Position numbers and translations under genes: made by a program. Positions 8,574-18,292 of a DNA stretch of 64,000 bases are shown piece by piece; the first letter of the stretch is position 1, and every line of letters starts with the position of its first letter. The stretch comes from Herpetosiphon geysericola. GTDB lineage: Bacteria; Chloroflexota; Chloroflexia; Chloroflexales; Herpetosiphonaceae. The stretch lies in the NCBI RefSeq assembly GCF_001306135.1, contig NZ_LGKP01000012.1:246831-310830 (forward strand), written 5' to 3'. A model generated the notes under the pieces. The model searched no databases, was not told the origin of the DNA, and saw nothing but the letters and a program-made list of their open reading frames with translations.

Positions 8574-10100
8574 ATGCCAACCCATCCATTAACCTTGCTT
8601 GAGCCGCGGCTCCGTTCATTGTTGCCAGCAATGTTGTATGCCTCAGTTTGGGTCGAGCCAATCCCTGAGCGTTTAATTCAGGTATTTGAGCATTTGCGCA
8701 CGTTGCGGCGCATGCTTGGCGATTATGTGCCGCGGTTTGTGGCCGAAACGCCGCCAACTCCAGGCATCGCTCGTTCTGCATGGCAAGAAGGCACATTGAT
8801 GTTTACCGATTTGGCGGGCTTTACCAGCTTGATGGATGCCCACGGCGATGCGCAGGCCACCGACCAAGTATTAAACGTGTTGAATACCTATTTTGCCCAG
8901 ATGGTCGAAATTATCAGTAAATCTGGCGGAAATTTATTGGAATGGACAGGCGATGCGATGCTGGTGCAGTTTCCTGCTGATGGTGAGCGCAACCATACCG
9001 CGTTGGCTGTACGGGCAGGGCTGCGCATGCAACGGGCAATGACTCAATTTCATCAATTAACCACCCCGCAAGGAGTTATTTCGCTTGGCATGCGGATTGG
9101 CCTGCATCGTGGGCGCTTTATTGCCGCCGATATTGGCACGCCCAAACGCATGGAGTATGTCTTGTTGGGCGAGGCGGTGCAAACCACCAAATATGCTGAG
9201 GGTGCTGGCGAAGTTGGCCGCGTGTGCTTGAGCCAAGCTGCCCAAACCGCAATTGCTGGTTTGTATCGTTGCGAGCCATTGGCAGATGGCTATGCCTTGG
9301 TCTGTGATGATTTGGCCGAGCAAACCTTGGGCGAGTACGATATTGCCCCGACCAAACGGCGCCAAGCTGGCGGATTTTTGCTCGATCGCAGCGTTGAGGC
9401 GCTGGTGCGCGAAATTGAAGAAATGCTGACCGCGATTGAGCCATTGGCTAGTTTTTTGCCTTTATCGGTGTTGGGTTTGTTGGTTGAAACCGCTGCCCAG
9501 CGCAAAGTGCCGCCCCAATGGCTGAAACTGCCAGTGATTTATATGAACCTGAGCGGCATCAGCGACGCGCCCGAATATCTCGACCCTGCTGAAGAACCCT
9601 TGCTGATCACCGCCTATTCGCGCATTTTTGCGCTGATCAATGCAGCGGTAGAAACAACTGGCGGCATGCTCAAAAACGTTACCTACGATAAATCTGGCTC
9701 GAATATTTTGATTCATTTTGGGGTAACTGGGGCGCATGTTGATGATGCATTGCGGGCAGCCAGAACTGCACTTACAATCCAACGCTTAGTTGAACAATCT
9801 CCAGCCTTAGCATTTCGCAACTATCAACAACGGATTGGTTGCAAAATTGGCCTAGCCTATGGCCCAGCCTTTGCCGCCGAAATTGGCGAGCCACGTGGGC
9901 GACGCGAGTTTAATTTGCTTGGCGATGTGGTCAATACTGCTGCGCGCTTGATGGCAGCCGCCGAACTTGACCAGATTTTGCTTGAGCCTGGTTTGCAACA
10001 GTTAATTCATACCCAGTTGCGTTGTGTTGATTTGGGTACAATCAATTTAAAAGGCAAAGTTAGCCCAACCCCGATTTTTAGCTTGCATTCCGCTGAATGA
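8574..10100 (+). CDS. Protein with two class III nucleotide cyclase domains, second one degenerate
   Basis: 508 residues, started by ATG 8574 with AAGGAG about 8 bases upstream. Domain 1 (about residues 75-260) has LMFTDLAGFTSLMDAHGD with the first metal Asp, GGNLLEWTGDAMLVQF with the second, and MEYVLLGEAVQTTKYAE. Domain 2 (about 310-505) has the fold markers FNLLGDVVNTAARLM, but its metal positions are lost: IYMNLSGIS replaces F-x-D-L-x-G, and DKSGSNILIHF lacks the G-D pair. The arrangement recalls the tandem C1-C2 catalytic part of soluble adenylyl cyclases, without the AAA ATPase part. It may make cAMP at a single C1/C2 site or act only as a sensor. No signal peptide or membrane segment is seen. 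Confidence 0.87.
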   Translation: MPTHPLTLLEPRLRSLLPAMLYASVWVEPIPERLIQVFEHLRTLRRMLGDYVPRFVAETPPTPGIARSAWQEGTLMFTDLAGFTSLMDAHGDAQATDQVLNVLNTYFAQMVEIISKSGGNLLEWTGDAMLVQFPADGERNHTALAVRAGLRMQRAMTQFHQLTTPQGVISLGMRIGLHRGRFIAADIGTPKRMEYVLLGEAVQTTKYAEGAGEVGRVCLSQAAQTAIAGLYRCEPLADGYALVCDDLAEQTLGEYDIAPTKRRQAGGFLLDRSVEALVREIEEMLTAIEPLASFLPLSVLGLLVETAAQRKVPPQWLKLPVIYMNLSGISDAPEYLDPAEEPLLITAYSRIFALINAAVETTGGMLKNVTYDKSGSNILIHFGVTGAHVDDALRAARTALTIQRLVEQSPALAFRNYQQRIGCKIGLAYGPAFAAEIGEPRGRREFNLLGDVVNTAARLMAAAELDQILLEPGLQQLIHTQLRCVDLGTINLKGKVSPTPIFSLHSAE

Positions 10101-10318
10101 GCCAATGTTACAAACTATCAAGCCTAACAGCCTTGCTTGAGCAGGGGTAAAACTCATAGCTGCATTGGGTGATGAACTATGCTACGATTGCTTCATCCCT
10201 CAAGCCACGCATATCGTTTGCCTGAATCGCAGGCTGCTGCAATGAGCGCTGAATCTGAGAGCGCAGGCGCTTTTTCCGACCATTATCGAATGCTCATCCA
10301 CAGTGCAAGGAGAATTTC

Positions 10319-13300
10319 ATGCGGTTGAAGCCGGTTCATTGTATTATCATGACCTTTCTGCTCGTAACCATGGCCTACACCGACACCAGCGTTCGTGCTC
10401 GGGCTGAGTTCACTGCTGCGCCTCGATCACTGGCTGTTGGCGAAACGCGGGGTGTGCCGCAAACTGGCATGCTTGGCGTGCAACGGACGACTGCGGCGAT
10501 TATGGCTAGCCAAGCGCACGCTGATCGATCGCCAGCAACCCTACGCCAGTCCACGCCGCGCTTTCAGGTTAATCGCCAGCATTTGGCCGAAAATCATCAA
10601 GCCCTTGGAGTTGGCCAATGGCCGCCGCTGATTGGCCCTGCTGCTCCAGCCCAGCTTGCTGTAGCTGGTTCTACAGCCTCAGTAAGCTTGAGCACCAATT
10701 TTACTGGGGCAACGCTGGCCGATAGCAGTAGCTTTCCGCCAAGTACCATGGGCACAGTTGGGCCAAGCCAATTTGTCGTGGCTATCAATGGTCGGGTGCG
10801 CAGCTTCAGCAAAGCCACTGGAGTTGCCGATGGTGTGATTGATAGCAGCTTGGATAGCTTTTTTGCCTCGGTTATGACCCCGCCGATCGCCAATAATCTC
10901 ACCAGGGAACCACGCATTCGCTATGATCGCACAACCCAGCGCTGGATCTTGACCGCGATCGATCTGCCTGGTCAAGGCGGCACTCAGCCTAATCGGATGC
11001 TGCTTGCAGTGAGCGATGCTGCCAGTGCTGGAGTCATTAGCCCAAGCACTGTCTGGACATTTTTCTTTTTTCAAGGCAGTGCCACCGATGTGATGGATTT
11101 TCCAAGCTTAGGTGTCGATGTTAACGCGCTGTACATTGGAGCTAATCTGTTTTCGACCAGTGGTAGCTTGGTTGGTACAAATGGCTATGTCGTGCGCAAA
11201 AGTTCGATTCTTGGTGCTGGGCCAATTGTTGTTACCTCGTTTGTTGGCTTAGTTGCTGGTGGAACTGGTGCTGGCCCATTTGCGCCCCAAGGAGTTGATA
11301 ATTTCGACGCAACTGCAACCGAGGGCTATTTTGTTGGCGTTGACAATGCAACGTTTAGCACGCTTATGTTTCGGCGGGTGAACGATCCTGCTGGCACACC
11401 GACGTTGTCTGGCAATATTTCGCTGACAGTTCCTACTACTACATTTCCGACGCGGGTTCCTCACCTCGGTAATACTGGCGGGGCAAACGGTCAGCTTGAT
11501 GGCAGTGATGATCGATTGTATAGCGCGATGATTCGTAATGGTCGCCTGTGGATGGCCCACAGCTTTCGAACGAATAGTTCAGGGGTTGCCAGTACGGCAA
11601 CAGGTGCCCGCAATTCAGTGCGCTGGTATGAGATTCAAAATCTCACCACGACCCCAAGTTTACGGCAAGCAGGCACCATTTTTGATTCGGCTGCAACCAA
11701 CCCGATTTTTTACTGGTTGCCAACGGTTGCTGTCTCTGGCCAAGGCCATGCTGTGTTCGGCTTTAGCCGTGCAGGAGTTAACGCCCGCATTGACGCAGCA
11801 ATGACCAGCCGCCTAGCTAGTGACCCACTTGGAACAACCCAAGCGCCAACTCCGTATACTGCCACCACGTTTGATTATAATCCAGCAGGCGATCCTGGCA
11901 GAACTACTGGACGATTCTGGGGGCCAACCTCATACACCAACCTTGACCCCAGCGACGACATGACTATGTGGACAATTCAAGAATTTACCAATGCAACCGA
12001 TTCGTATGGCGTGCAAGTTGTTAAGGTGCTCGCCCCACCACCAGCGACTCCTTCAAGCAGTAGTGTCGCCACAGTTGAGCAAGGCGCAACAACCACGATT
12101 ACACTGACTGGCACTTCAAGCCTTGGCTCTGGTTTTTATGATCCTGGCGCTGGCTTTACCAATCGCATTGCGGCCAGTGTGAATGGCGGTGGCGTGACGG
12201 TCAATAGCGTCAGCTACATCAGCCCAACCCAAATTTCGCTGAATATGAGTGTCGCAACGGGTGCTAGCTTGGGTTTACGAACCATCACCGTAACCAATCC
12301 TGATGGGCAGAGTGCTACCAGCGCGAGCGGGCTGGTGACGATTGTTGCCCCAACTCCAGCCAGTATCAGCGCAACTGCGGGTACACCTCAAAGTGCGCAG
12401 CTGAATACGGCTTTTGCAACCGAACTTCAAGCCACGGTTCTGGATTCGAACAATAATCCGATTCCTGATGTGCTAGTTACGTTTAATGCACCAGCCAGTG
12501 GGGCCAGCGGAAGCTTTCCAAACGGCAATACGGCGCTGACCAATGCGAATGGCCAAGCTAGCGTCGCGTTTACTGCTAATAGCATCGATGGCAGTTATAC
12601 AGTTACCGCTAATGTTAGCCCGGCGCTTGCGCAGCCAGCTAGTTTTGCCCTGACGAATACTGTGCCGCCAACAGCAACCCCAACCAGCACACCAACTAAT
12701 ACACCGACCAACACGCCGACCAACACGCCAACTAATACACCGACCAACACGCCGACCAACACGCCAACTAATACACCGACCAACACGCCAACTAATACAC
12801 CGACCAACACGCCAACTAATACACCGACCAACACGCCAACTAATACACCGACCAACACGCCGACGGTGACGAATACCCCAACACCATCCAACACACCGAC
12901 CAACACGCCGACGGTGACGAATACCCCAACGCCATCCAATACGCCGACCAACACGCCAACGGTGACGAATACCCCAACCAACACGCCAACTAGCACACCA
13001 GTCAACTATATTCAATATGTGCCATTTGTGACCAAAGGCCAACCCAGCGTGATTGCCACTTTAGCAACGTCAGCTGTCCCAACGAGTCCAGTTGCCACTC
13101 CTGGATTTGTCTTTACCTCGGCTACAATGACCTTGCCAACGCTCATGTCAGTTGGCGGGAATTATTGGCTTTCGGCCAGCCCGACGAGCCTTGTACCTGG
13201 ACTCGTGGATGATGCGGTGGTGTTACGGGCTGGCACAACTGAGCTATTCCGCTATGAATATGGAATCAATGGCCAGCCGCAGGCGGCCTTGGTCGCAGTT

Positions 13301-13411
13301 CCAGCAAGTGTGCTACTGCCAAGAGCTGGCCAGTCACTAACGGTCGAATTTATGGATCTTCATGGCAGCGTCTATAGCGCGACCCCGCTATATCTTGTTT
13401 GGATACCATGA
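10319..13411 (+). CDS. Large secreted protein with TIG-like, Ig-like and NTPT-linker regions
   Basis: 1030 residues from ATG 10319 with AAGGAG 7 bases upstream. A signal peptide (residues 1-28) leads into a domain of about 550 residues with beta-propeller-like blocks ([48 protein letters not shown]). An IPT/TIG-like domain lies at about 575-675 and a Big_1-type Ig domain at about 680-780 ([29 protein letters not shown]). Residues 785-892 are almost pure NTPT/TPT repeats, a flexible extended linker. The remaining 135 residues begin with [11 protein letters not shown], related to the C-terminal motif of other secreted proteins here. Probably a cell-surface or secreted protein; its target is unknown. 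Confidence 0.85.
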   Translation: MRLKPVHCIIMTFLLVTMAYTDTSVRARAEFTAAPRSLAVGETRGVPQTGMLGVQRTTAAIMASQAHADRSPATLRQSTPRFQVNRQHLAENHQALGVGQWPPLIGPAAPAQLAVAGSTASVSLSTNFTGATLADSSSFPPSTMGTVGPSQFVVAINGRVRSFSKATGVADGVIDSSLDSFFASVMTPPIANNLTREPRIRYDRTTQRWILTAIDLPGQGGTQPNRMLLAVSDAASAGVISPSTVWTFFFFQGSATDVMDFPSLGVDVNALYIGANLFSTSGSLVGTNGYVVRKSSILGAGPIVVTSFVGLVAGGTGAGPFAPQGVDNFDATATEGYFVGVDNATFSTLMFRRVNDPAGTPTLSGNISLTVPTTTFPTRVPHLGNTGGANGQLDGSDDRLYSAMIRNGRLWMAHSFRTNSSGVASTATGARNSVRWYEIQNLTTTPSLRQAGTIFDSAATNPIFYWLPTVAVSGQGHAVFGFSRAGVNARIDAAMTSRLASDPLGTTQAPTPYTATTFDYNPAGDPGRTTGRFWGPTSYTNLDPSDDMTMWTIQEFTNATDSYGVQVVKVLAPPPATPSSSSVATVEQGATTTITLTGTSSLGSGFYDPGAGFTNRIAASVNGGGVTVNSVSYISPTQISLNMSVATGASLGLRTITVTNPDGQSATSASGLVTIVAPTPASISATAGTPQSAQLNTAFATELQATVLDSNNNPIPDVLVTFNAPASGASGSFPNGNTALTNANGQASVAFTANSIDGSYTVTANVSPALAQPASFALTNTVPPTATPTSTPTNTPTNTPTNTPTNTPTNTPTNTPTNTPTNTPTNTPTNTPTNTPTNTPTNTPTNTPTVTNTPTPSNTPTNTPTVTNTPTPSNTPTNTPTVTNTPTNTPTSTPVNYIQYVPFVTKGQPSVIATLATSAVPTSPVATPGFVFTSATMTLPTLMSVGGNYWLSASPTSLVPGLVDDAVVLRAGTTELFRYEYGINGQPQAALVAVPASVLLPRAGQSLTVEFMDLHGSVYSATPLYLVWIP
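12671..12996 (+). repeat. In-frame 12/24-bp tandem repeat coding NTPT linker
   Basis: About 25 units of 12 bases, mostly alternating ACCAACACGCCR and ACTAATACACCR, encode N-T-P-T. Towards the 3' end a longer unit coding [16 protein letters not shown] repeats. Every unit is a multiple of 3, so slippage changes linker length without a frameshift. The minus strand is also open (VGVLVGVL), an artefact of the repeat. Confidence 0.95.
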
Positions 13412-13717
13412 TCGATAATGTTCGTAATTGCTAAACGAACTTTCTATGCTGAGCCTCTCGTTTGTTTAGTGGACGAGAGGCTCAGCGCCGTTTGAAACGC
13501 TAATCCTTAAACAAGATGAGCCAGTCTCGATCTTTGGTACGAGAGCCTACCTGCTAGATTGAGTGGCTAGCTTTGTATTTTGAGCGAGAGCAATTCAGCA
13601 TTATTAACCTAGCTCAAGCAGCTATCAATCAACTATGCTTTCTGCAATCACTGCAATGTTCATAAACGTTCTTTTGGAAACGTGATTGTTGGATTGTGTT
13701 AGGTTGAAAGGTAGTTT
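13412..13717. other. Spacer with one strong hairpin
   Basis: No gene is visible. A 14-bp perfect inverted repeat GCTGAGCCTCTCGT / ACGAGAGGCTCAGC (13448-13461 and 13473-13486) probably ends transcription of the NTPT-linker gene, although no T-run follows directly. The remaining 230 bases hold nothing else that I can identify apart from the ribosome site of the next gene (GAAAGG at about 13706). Confidence 0.6.
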
Positions 13718-15844
13718 ATGTCGAATTTTGCTAAATTTTTGCCCCAATGGCAACGCTGGATGTTGCTGACCGGGACGGCGGCAATGCTCTTAACCAGTTG
13801 TACTTCTGCTAATCCCCAATCAACCGCGACAAGCGCAATAACTGCGACGGTTGCGCCAACCAGCGTAAGTGCGGCAACTGCTGTACCAACCAGCGCCGCT
13901 ACTGCCACCACGGCCCCAAGCAGCCCAAGTGCTGGTGTTGAAAGCTCAACGATCTATACCAGCACCAGCCAATTATTCTCGGTGCCAATTCCTACCAACT
14001 GGCAACTTGCCGAAGAAGCTGGAATTGTGCGGCTCAACGATCCTGAGCAGAAAATAAAGATTGCTCTGCTAAGTGTTGAGGAAGCCGACCTTGCCAAAGC
14101 AATTGAATTGGGCTGGCAACAAGCAGACCCAAGCTTTAAACTCACGCCCGATGATAGCCAAGAAGTGCCTTCGCCCAACGGAGCCGAAAAAACCTTGGTT
14201 GCTGCCTACGATACCAAAAATCCCAGCCAATCGACGGTGGCAATGGCTCAATTGCACGAAGATGTAGCCTATTTGATGTTGATTCAAGGCGATAATGCCA
14301 CGATTGCCAAACGCCAATCCCAAGTTGGCATCATTCAATCGGGCTATACAATTTTGGCACTGAACAAAACTATAGTTACTGCTGATCAACGAGTTGATGT
14401 TGGGCCAGAACTGATCAGCGAATTAGAAAATTTTATTCAAACTGAGCAAGCCAAATATAAGGTTCCTGGGGTAAGCGTGGCGATTGTCCAAGATGGCAAA
14501 ATCGTCTATAGCAATGGCTTTGGCGTGCGCGACGTCGTTTCACAAGCACCCATCGATGCAGATACCCAGCTGATGATTGGCTCAACAGGCAAAAGTTTAA
14601 CGACCTTATTGATGGCGACCTTGGTCGATCAAGGTAAGCTCGATTGGGATACACCAGTTGTTGATCTGCTGCCAAACTTCAAAGTTAAAGATCCTGAGCG
14701 CACCAAGCAAATTACCGTGCGTCACTTGGTTTGTGCCTGTACTGGCGTGCCGCGCCGCGATTTCGAGATGATTTTCAACGCCGAAGATTTGGATGCTCAA
14801 GGGATTATTGCCTCGGTTGCTGATTTTGAGTTTTTTACCGATTTTGGTGAGGCCTTCCAATATAGCAATCAGATGGTCGCAATTGGTGGCTTTGCGGCAG
14901 CAGCTGCCAGCGGTGGCGATCCAACGCAGCTTGATCAAACTTTTGCCCAAGCACTCACCGAACGGGTGCTCAAACCTATGGGTATGAACAACACTACGCT
15001 TGAGCAAGCAGTTGTTGAAGCCAGCCCCAACCATGCCTTGCCCCATGGCTTGGATCTGACCACTTCAACCTACCAAACCATGCCAATTAGTATGGAATTC
15101 GCGATCAAGGGCGTGGCTCCAGCAGGCGCAACCGAATGGTCGACGGCCAACGATATGGGCAACTACTTGATTACCCTGCTCAATCATGGCATTACACCTA
15201 GCGGCGAGCGCTTAGTCTCCGATCAAAATCTTGATGTATTGTGGGAGCCGCAAGTTGCGATCGATGCCAAAACCAGCTACGGGCTGGGCTGGATGATCAG
15301 CGATTATCATGGCTTGGAATTTATTGCCCACGGCGGCACGACCTTTGGCTTCTCATCGGAGTTTGCCTTTATTCCAGCGGCCAAGATTGGGATTGTTGTG
15401 TTGAGCAACGGCCAATATGCCAACCATTTTGCCACCAGCATTAGCGACCGCTACTTTGAATTAGCCTTCAATCAACCAAGCAAAGCCGCCGAAACCTCAG
15501 CCTATAGCGCTCAAACCATCGACGAATCGCTAGGCAAAATCAGCAAACAAATTGCACCCGAATTTGACCCTGCCAGTGCCGAGCCATTGTTGGGCAACTA
15601 TACCAACCCAGCCTTGGGCGATGTGACCTTGCTGCTCAATGGTGAGGAATTATGGCTCGATATTGGGGCGATTCAGACCCAATTTAAGCCCTTGCTGAAC
15701 GAACAAGGCGAGCCTGATGGCTACCTCTCAGTAACGCCACCACTCACTGGCATTCCCTTCAAAACCGATGTTGATGCCAACAACCAACCAACCTTGACGA
15801 TGGATATTGGCACCGAAACCTATCTGTTTACTCGCAAGCAATAA
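13718..15844 (+). CDS. Serine beta-lactamase-like (class C/esterase family) lipoprotein
   Basis: 708 residues. The N-terminus ends in a lipobox (MLLTSCTS), followed by a Ser/Thr/Ala-rich linker (residues 30-75) and a domain of about 130 residues that I do not recognise. The penicillin-binding-protein/beta-lactamase-like domain spans about 225-600, with S-x-x-K as STGK (Ser289, Lys292), Y-x-N as YSN (Tyr382) and the KTG equivalent HGG (538-540). A C-terminal beta domain (about 620-705; LLGNYTNPALGDVTLLLNGE) is common in this family. Members hydrolyse esters, D-amino peptides or beta-lactams; the actual substrate cannot be read from sequence. It is probably membrane-anchored and faces outward. 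Confidence 0.9.
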   Translation: MSNFAKFLPQWQRWMLLTGTAAMLLTSCTSANPQSTATSAITATVAPTSVSAATAVPTSAATATTAPSSPSAGVESSTIYTSTSQLFSVPIPTNWQLAEEAGIVRLNDPEQKIKIALLSVEEADLAKAIELGWQQADPSFKLTPDDSQEVPSPNGAEKTLVAAYDTKNPSQSTVAMAQLHEDVAYLMLIQGDNATIAKRQSQVGIIQSGYTILALNKTIVTADQRVDVGPELISELENFIQTEQAKYKVPGVSVAIVQDGKIVYSNGFGVRDVVSQAPIDADTQLMIGSTGKSLTTLLMATLVDQGKLDWDTPVVDLLPNFKVKDPERTKQITVRHLVCACTGVPRRDFEMIFNAEDLDAQGIIASVADFEFFTDFGEAFQYSNQMVAIGGFAAAAASGGDPTQLDQTFAQALTERVLKPMGMNNTTLEQAVVEASPNHALPHGLDLTTSTYQTMPISMEFAIKGVAPAGATEWSTANDMGNYLITLLNHGITPSGERLVSDQNLDVLWEPQVAIDAKTSYGLGWMISDYHGLEFIAHGGTTFGFSSEFAFIPAAKIGIVVLSNGQYANHFATSISDRYFELAFNQPSKAAETSAYSAQTIDESLGKISKQIAPEFDPASAEPLLGNYTNPALGDVTLLLNGEELWLDIGAIQTQFKPLLNEQGEPDGYLSVTPPLTGIPFKTDVDANNQPTLTMDIGTETYLFTRKQ

Positions 15845-15885
15845 CGCTGGGGATCGGTTGTTGGGAATCGGGGTCTGGAAAACCT

Positions 15886-15940
15886 GAAACCACGAAGAAC
15901 GCGAAGTTTTGATCCACGAAGGGCACAAAGAGCACGAAGG
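15886..15940. repeat. CACGAAGRR array
   Basis: Contains GAAACCACGAAGAACGCG and GATCCACGAAGGGCAC units, matching the composite text at 1911 and 56318. It is preceded at 15850 by GATCGGTTGTTGG, a phrase also seen at 50569 and, inverted, at 37480. Confidence 0.7.
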
Positions 15941-15980
15941 TTGGGAAGTAAAGCATATCAATAATCCACGGAGAAACATT

Positions 15981-16042
15981 TGGGGGTGCAGGGGGATGAA
16001 AACCCCCTGCGTTTCCCGCTGGCGGGACGGAAGGGTGGTGAA
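15981..16042 (-). repeat. Palindromic two-hairpin repeat core, copy 2
   Basis: Plus strand: GGGGGTGCAGGGGGATGAAAA, CCCCCTGCGTTTCCC, GCTGGCGGGACGGAAGGGTGG. Both stems are intact: CAGGGGG/CCCCCTG (7 bp) and the CGTCCCGC-type stem. It lies 60 bases before the promoter of the tRNA-Ser pair. Confidence 0.85.
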
Positions 16043-16101
16043 ACAAGCGCACGATCAACCGATCCCTAAACCCTGATCCTCAACCTCCAGCAGCACAGAA
16101 T

Positions 16102-16130
16102 TTGACAAGCAAGCGCTTCGCTGGTATAAT
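16102..16130 (+). promoter_or_regulatory. Consensus sigma-70-type promoter of the tRNA-Ser genes
   Basis: TTGACA (16102-16107) and TATAAT (16125-16130) are both perfect and are separated by exactly 17 bases. The predicted start is about 30 bases before the first tRNA-Ser. Confidence 0.92.
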
Positions 16131-16165
16131 TACGCCTCGTAAACAAGTAAATACGAATTTCGTCC

Positions 16166-16255
16166 GGAGCAGTGGCCGAGCGGTTGAAGGCGACTGTCTT
16201 GAAAATAGTTAGGGTGTCAAAGCCCTCGTGGGTTCGAATCCCACCTGCTCCTCCA
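16166..16255 (+). tRNA. tRNA-Ser (anticodon TGA)
   Basis: Ninety bases including an encoded CCA. The acceptor pairs GGAGCAG with CTGCTCC. The anticodon loop CTTGAAA gives TGA. A long variable arm (TTAGGGTGTCAAAGCCCTCG) marks a class II tRNA, and the T-arm is GTGGGTTCGAATCCCAC. Confidence 0.96.
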
Positions 16256-16265
16256 CCATAGATAC

Positions 16266-16355
16266 GGGAAGGTGGCTGAGTGGACGAAAGCAACGGTTTG
16301 CTAAACCGTCGAAGGGTCACACCTTCCGAGGGTTCGAATCCCTCCCTTCCCGCCA
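16266..16355 (+). tRNA. tRNA-Ser (anticodon GCT)
   Basis: Ninety bases with encoded CCA. The acceptor pairs GGGAAGG with CCTTCCC. The anticodon stem ACGGT encloses a loop with GCT, the variable arm is long, and the T-arm is GAGGGTTCGAATCCCTC. It sits 10 bases after the TGA isoacceptor and shares its promoter. Confidence 0.96.
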
Positions 16356-16357
16356 AG

Positions 16358-16392
16358 AAACAACGTGAGTAACCCTCACGTTGTTTTGTTTT
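16358..16392 (+). terminator. Intrinsic terminator after the tRNA-Ser pair
   Basis: A 12-bp perfect stem (AAACAACGTGAG / CTCACGTTGTTT) with a 5-base loop is followed by TGTTTT. It begins three bases after the second tRNA. Confidence 0.88.
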
Positions 16393-16460
16393 AGCTTAAA
16401 TTATCCATGCTATAATCCTGCCTTCATTGCCTAACTATTATTAATTTTTTGGAGGCAGGC

Positions 16461-18236
16461 TTGAAATCCATCCTTATCGCACTTCTTCTCGGTGTATTGG
16501 TGGCTCAGGTTGGGGTGGCTGCTCCGCAAAGCGCGGTTGTGGCAGGCGAATTACGCGCCGATGCCAGCTTCGCTCATATTGGCGTAACATGGGCAATCAG
16601 CGGCGATACTGATCGCGATAGCAGCCTAAACTTAGAATATCGCTTGGTTGGAAGTACAGTTTGGCGGGCTGCTGCACCTGCAATGCGAGCCAACCCCAGC
16701 ACGATTGTCCAAGGCGCAGCCCTCAATCGTAACTATCACGCAGCCAGCGCCATGTGGCTTAATGCTGGCACCGAGTATGAACTACGGGCTACATTAACCG
16801 ACCCCGATGGCGGTAGCACAACCCGCACGCTCACCAAACGCACGCGCAGCCTTGCCGATTTTGGCCCAACCGTGCGCACACGCTTTGTGATTCCCGGCAA
16901 TGGCGGCGGTACTGGCACGCTCAATGATCCATTTAAGGGTATCCAAGCAGCAGTTGACGCTGCCGAGCCAGGCGATACTTTTACCTTGGCAGCTGGTACG
17001 TATCAGCCGTTTCAAATTCTGACCAGCGGCACCCAAACTCAGCCAATCCGCATCAGCGGCCCATCCAATCAGCGGGCGATTATCGATGGCGCCAATACAA
17101 CCCGTGGCGTAATAACCCTCGGTGAGAGCAATCAAACCCTTGGCTTTGTGATTATCGAAAACTTGACGATTCAACATGGTGCTTGGGGCATTGATGCCCA
17201 ACATACCCACGATATTCTGATTAGCCGCAATCTTATTCGTGATGTTGGCTTTGGCATTTACAACCGCCGCCAAACTCACCAAGAATACAATCAAACGGTG
17301 CTCGATAATACGATTATTGGCCGTATTCCTTGGCCAGGCACAGGTATTCCCAGCGAACGGGGCATCGATTTACGCGGTACTGGCAATATTGTGGCTTTTA
17401 ACAGCGTCATGAATTTTGGTGATTGTATTTCGCTGCAACCATGGGCTGCTCAAAGCACCTATGGCCAAGATGTGCACAACAACGATGCTGCATTTTGTGT
17501 TGACGATGGGATCGAAATTGATTATAACCAAGCCAACACGCGGGTTTGGAATAATCGCGTAACCAATGCGCGCATGGGGATTAGTGTTCAGCCAATTTAT
17601 GGCGGGCCTGCCTATCTGTTCCGCAATAGCTTTTTTAATCTTGCTGGTACGCCGTTTAAATTACACAACCAGCCAACCGGCCTGTTTATTGCCCACAATA
17701 GCTCAGCCCGCATCGGCAATGCTTTTAGCGACGATGGTCAACAATGGCGTAACACAATTATTCGCAATAATCTGATGTTGGGCACGCGCTATGCCTTTGA
17801 GTTTATGACCATCGCCGATGAAGGCTTTCGCGATGTTGATTACAATGGCTGGGGAACTAACCATGCCAGCGATTCAGCATCGGCTCCCGATTTCAAATGG
17901 AATAACGAACGCTATCAGCGCTTGAGCGATTTGCAAGCAATTGGGGTCGAAACCCATGGCGTAACCGTCAGTTTTAACGATGTAAATAACGCTACCTTGC
18001 CAGCTTCGGTCGATGTGGCCTCGCCAGTTGGCGAAGCAGATTTGCGCTTGAAAAGCACATCGGTGGCAATCAACAAAGGCGCTGTGATTGCCAACCTCAA
18101 CGATCCGTTTGTAACTGATAACCAGCCCGATTTGGGCGCGTTTGAATTGGGCAAGCCACTGCCGCACTATGGCCCACGCATCGAATATCAAGTTCCGAGC
18201 AATATTCGGGTGTATGTGCCAATTGCTCGCCGTTGA
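16461..18236 (+). CDS. Secreted right-handed beta-helix protein with C-terminal YVPIARR motif
   Basis: 591 residues from TTG 16461; GGAGG lies 5 bases upstream, which decides this start over the in-frame TTG 16449. A signal peptide (about residues 1-24) is followed by a fibronectin-like domain (LEYRLVGSTVWRAA ... GTEYELRATLTDPDG) and then a parallel beta-helix from about residue 145 (GIQAAVDAAEPGDTFTLAAG, the usual opening of pectin-lyase-fold proteins). Beta-helix units include FVIIENLTIQHG, ILISRNLIRDVG and IVAFNSVMNFGD. The protein ends with RVYVPIARR, resembling the end of the protein at 27802. It is probably a polysaccharide-active or surface protein; no catalytic residues can be assigned. 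Confidence 0.85.
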   Translation: MKSILIALLLGVLVAQVGVAAPQSAVVAGELRADASFAHIGVTWAISGDTDRDSSLNLEYRLVGSTVWRAAAPAMRANPSTIVQGAALNRNYHAASAMWLNAGTEYELRATLTDPDGGSTTRTLTKRTRSLADFGPTVRTRFVIPGNGGGTGTLNDPFKGIQAAVDAAEPGDTFTLAAGTYQPFQILTSGTQTQPIRISGPSNQRAIIDGANTTRGVITLGESNQTLGFVIIENLTIQHGAWGIDAQHTHDILISRNLIRDVGFGIYNRRQTHQEYNQTVLDNTIIGRIPWPGTGIPSERGIDLRGTGNIVAFNSVMNFGDCISLQPWAAQSTYGQDVHNNDAAFCVDDGIEIDYNQANTRVWNNRVTNARMGISVQPIYGGPAYLFRNSFFNLAGTPFKLHNQPTGLFIAHNSSARIGNAFSDDGQQWRNTIIRNNLMLGTRYAFEFMTIADEGFRDVDYNGWGTNHASDSASAPDFKWNNERYQRLSDLQAIGVETHGVTVSFNDVNNATLPASVDVASPVGEADLRLKSTSVAINKGAVIANLNDPFVTDNQPDLGAFELGKPLPHYGPRIEYQVPSNIRVYVPIARR

Positions 18237-18251
18237 GATGACATAATGATT

Positions 18252-18286
18252 AAAGTGCTCGAATCAACTGCTGATCCGAGCACTTT
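18252..18286. terminator. Bidirectional terminator between convergent genes
   Basis: A 10-bp stem (AAAGTGCTCG / CGAGCACTTT) with T-rich flanks on both strands lies between the beta-helix gene and kynA, which converge here. Confidence 0.85.
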
Positions 18287-18292
18287 TTGGGC

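Noticed and set aside
10241..10275. Possible terminator GAGCGC...GCGCTTTTTC before the NTPT-linker gene
   Set aside because: Alternative pairings are equally good and the stem is short, so I would not defend it.
12473..13042. Minus-strand frames across the NTPT repeat (VGVLVGVL and RCISWRVG proteins)
   Set aside because: They are mirror readings of a 12-base tandem repeat inside a well-supported plus-strand gene.
16066..16356. 96-residue frame over the two tRNA-Ser genes
   Set aside because: The RNAs are certain and the frame follows their sequence.
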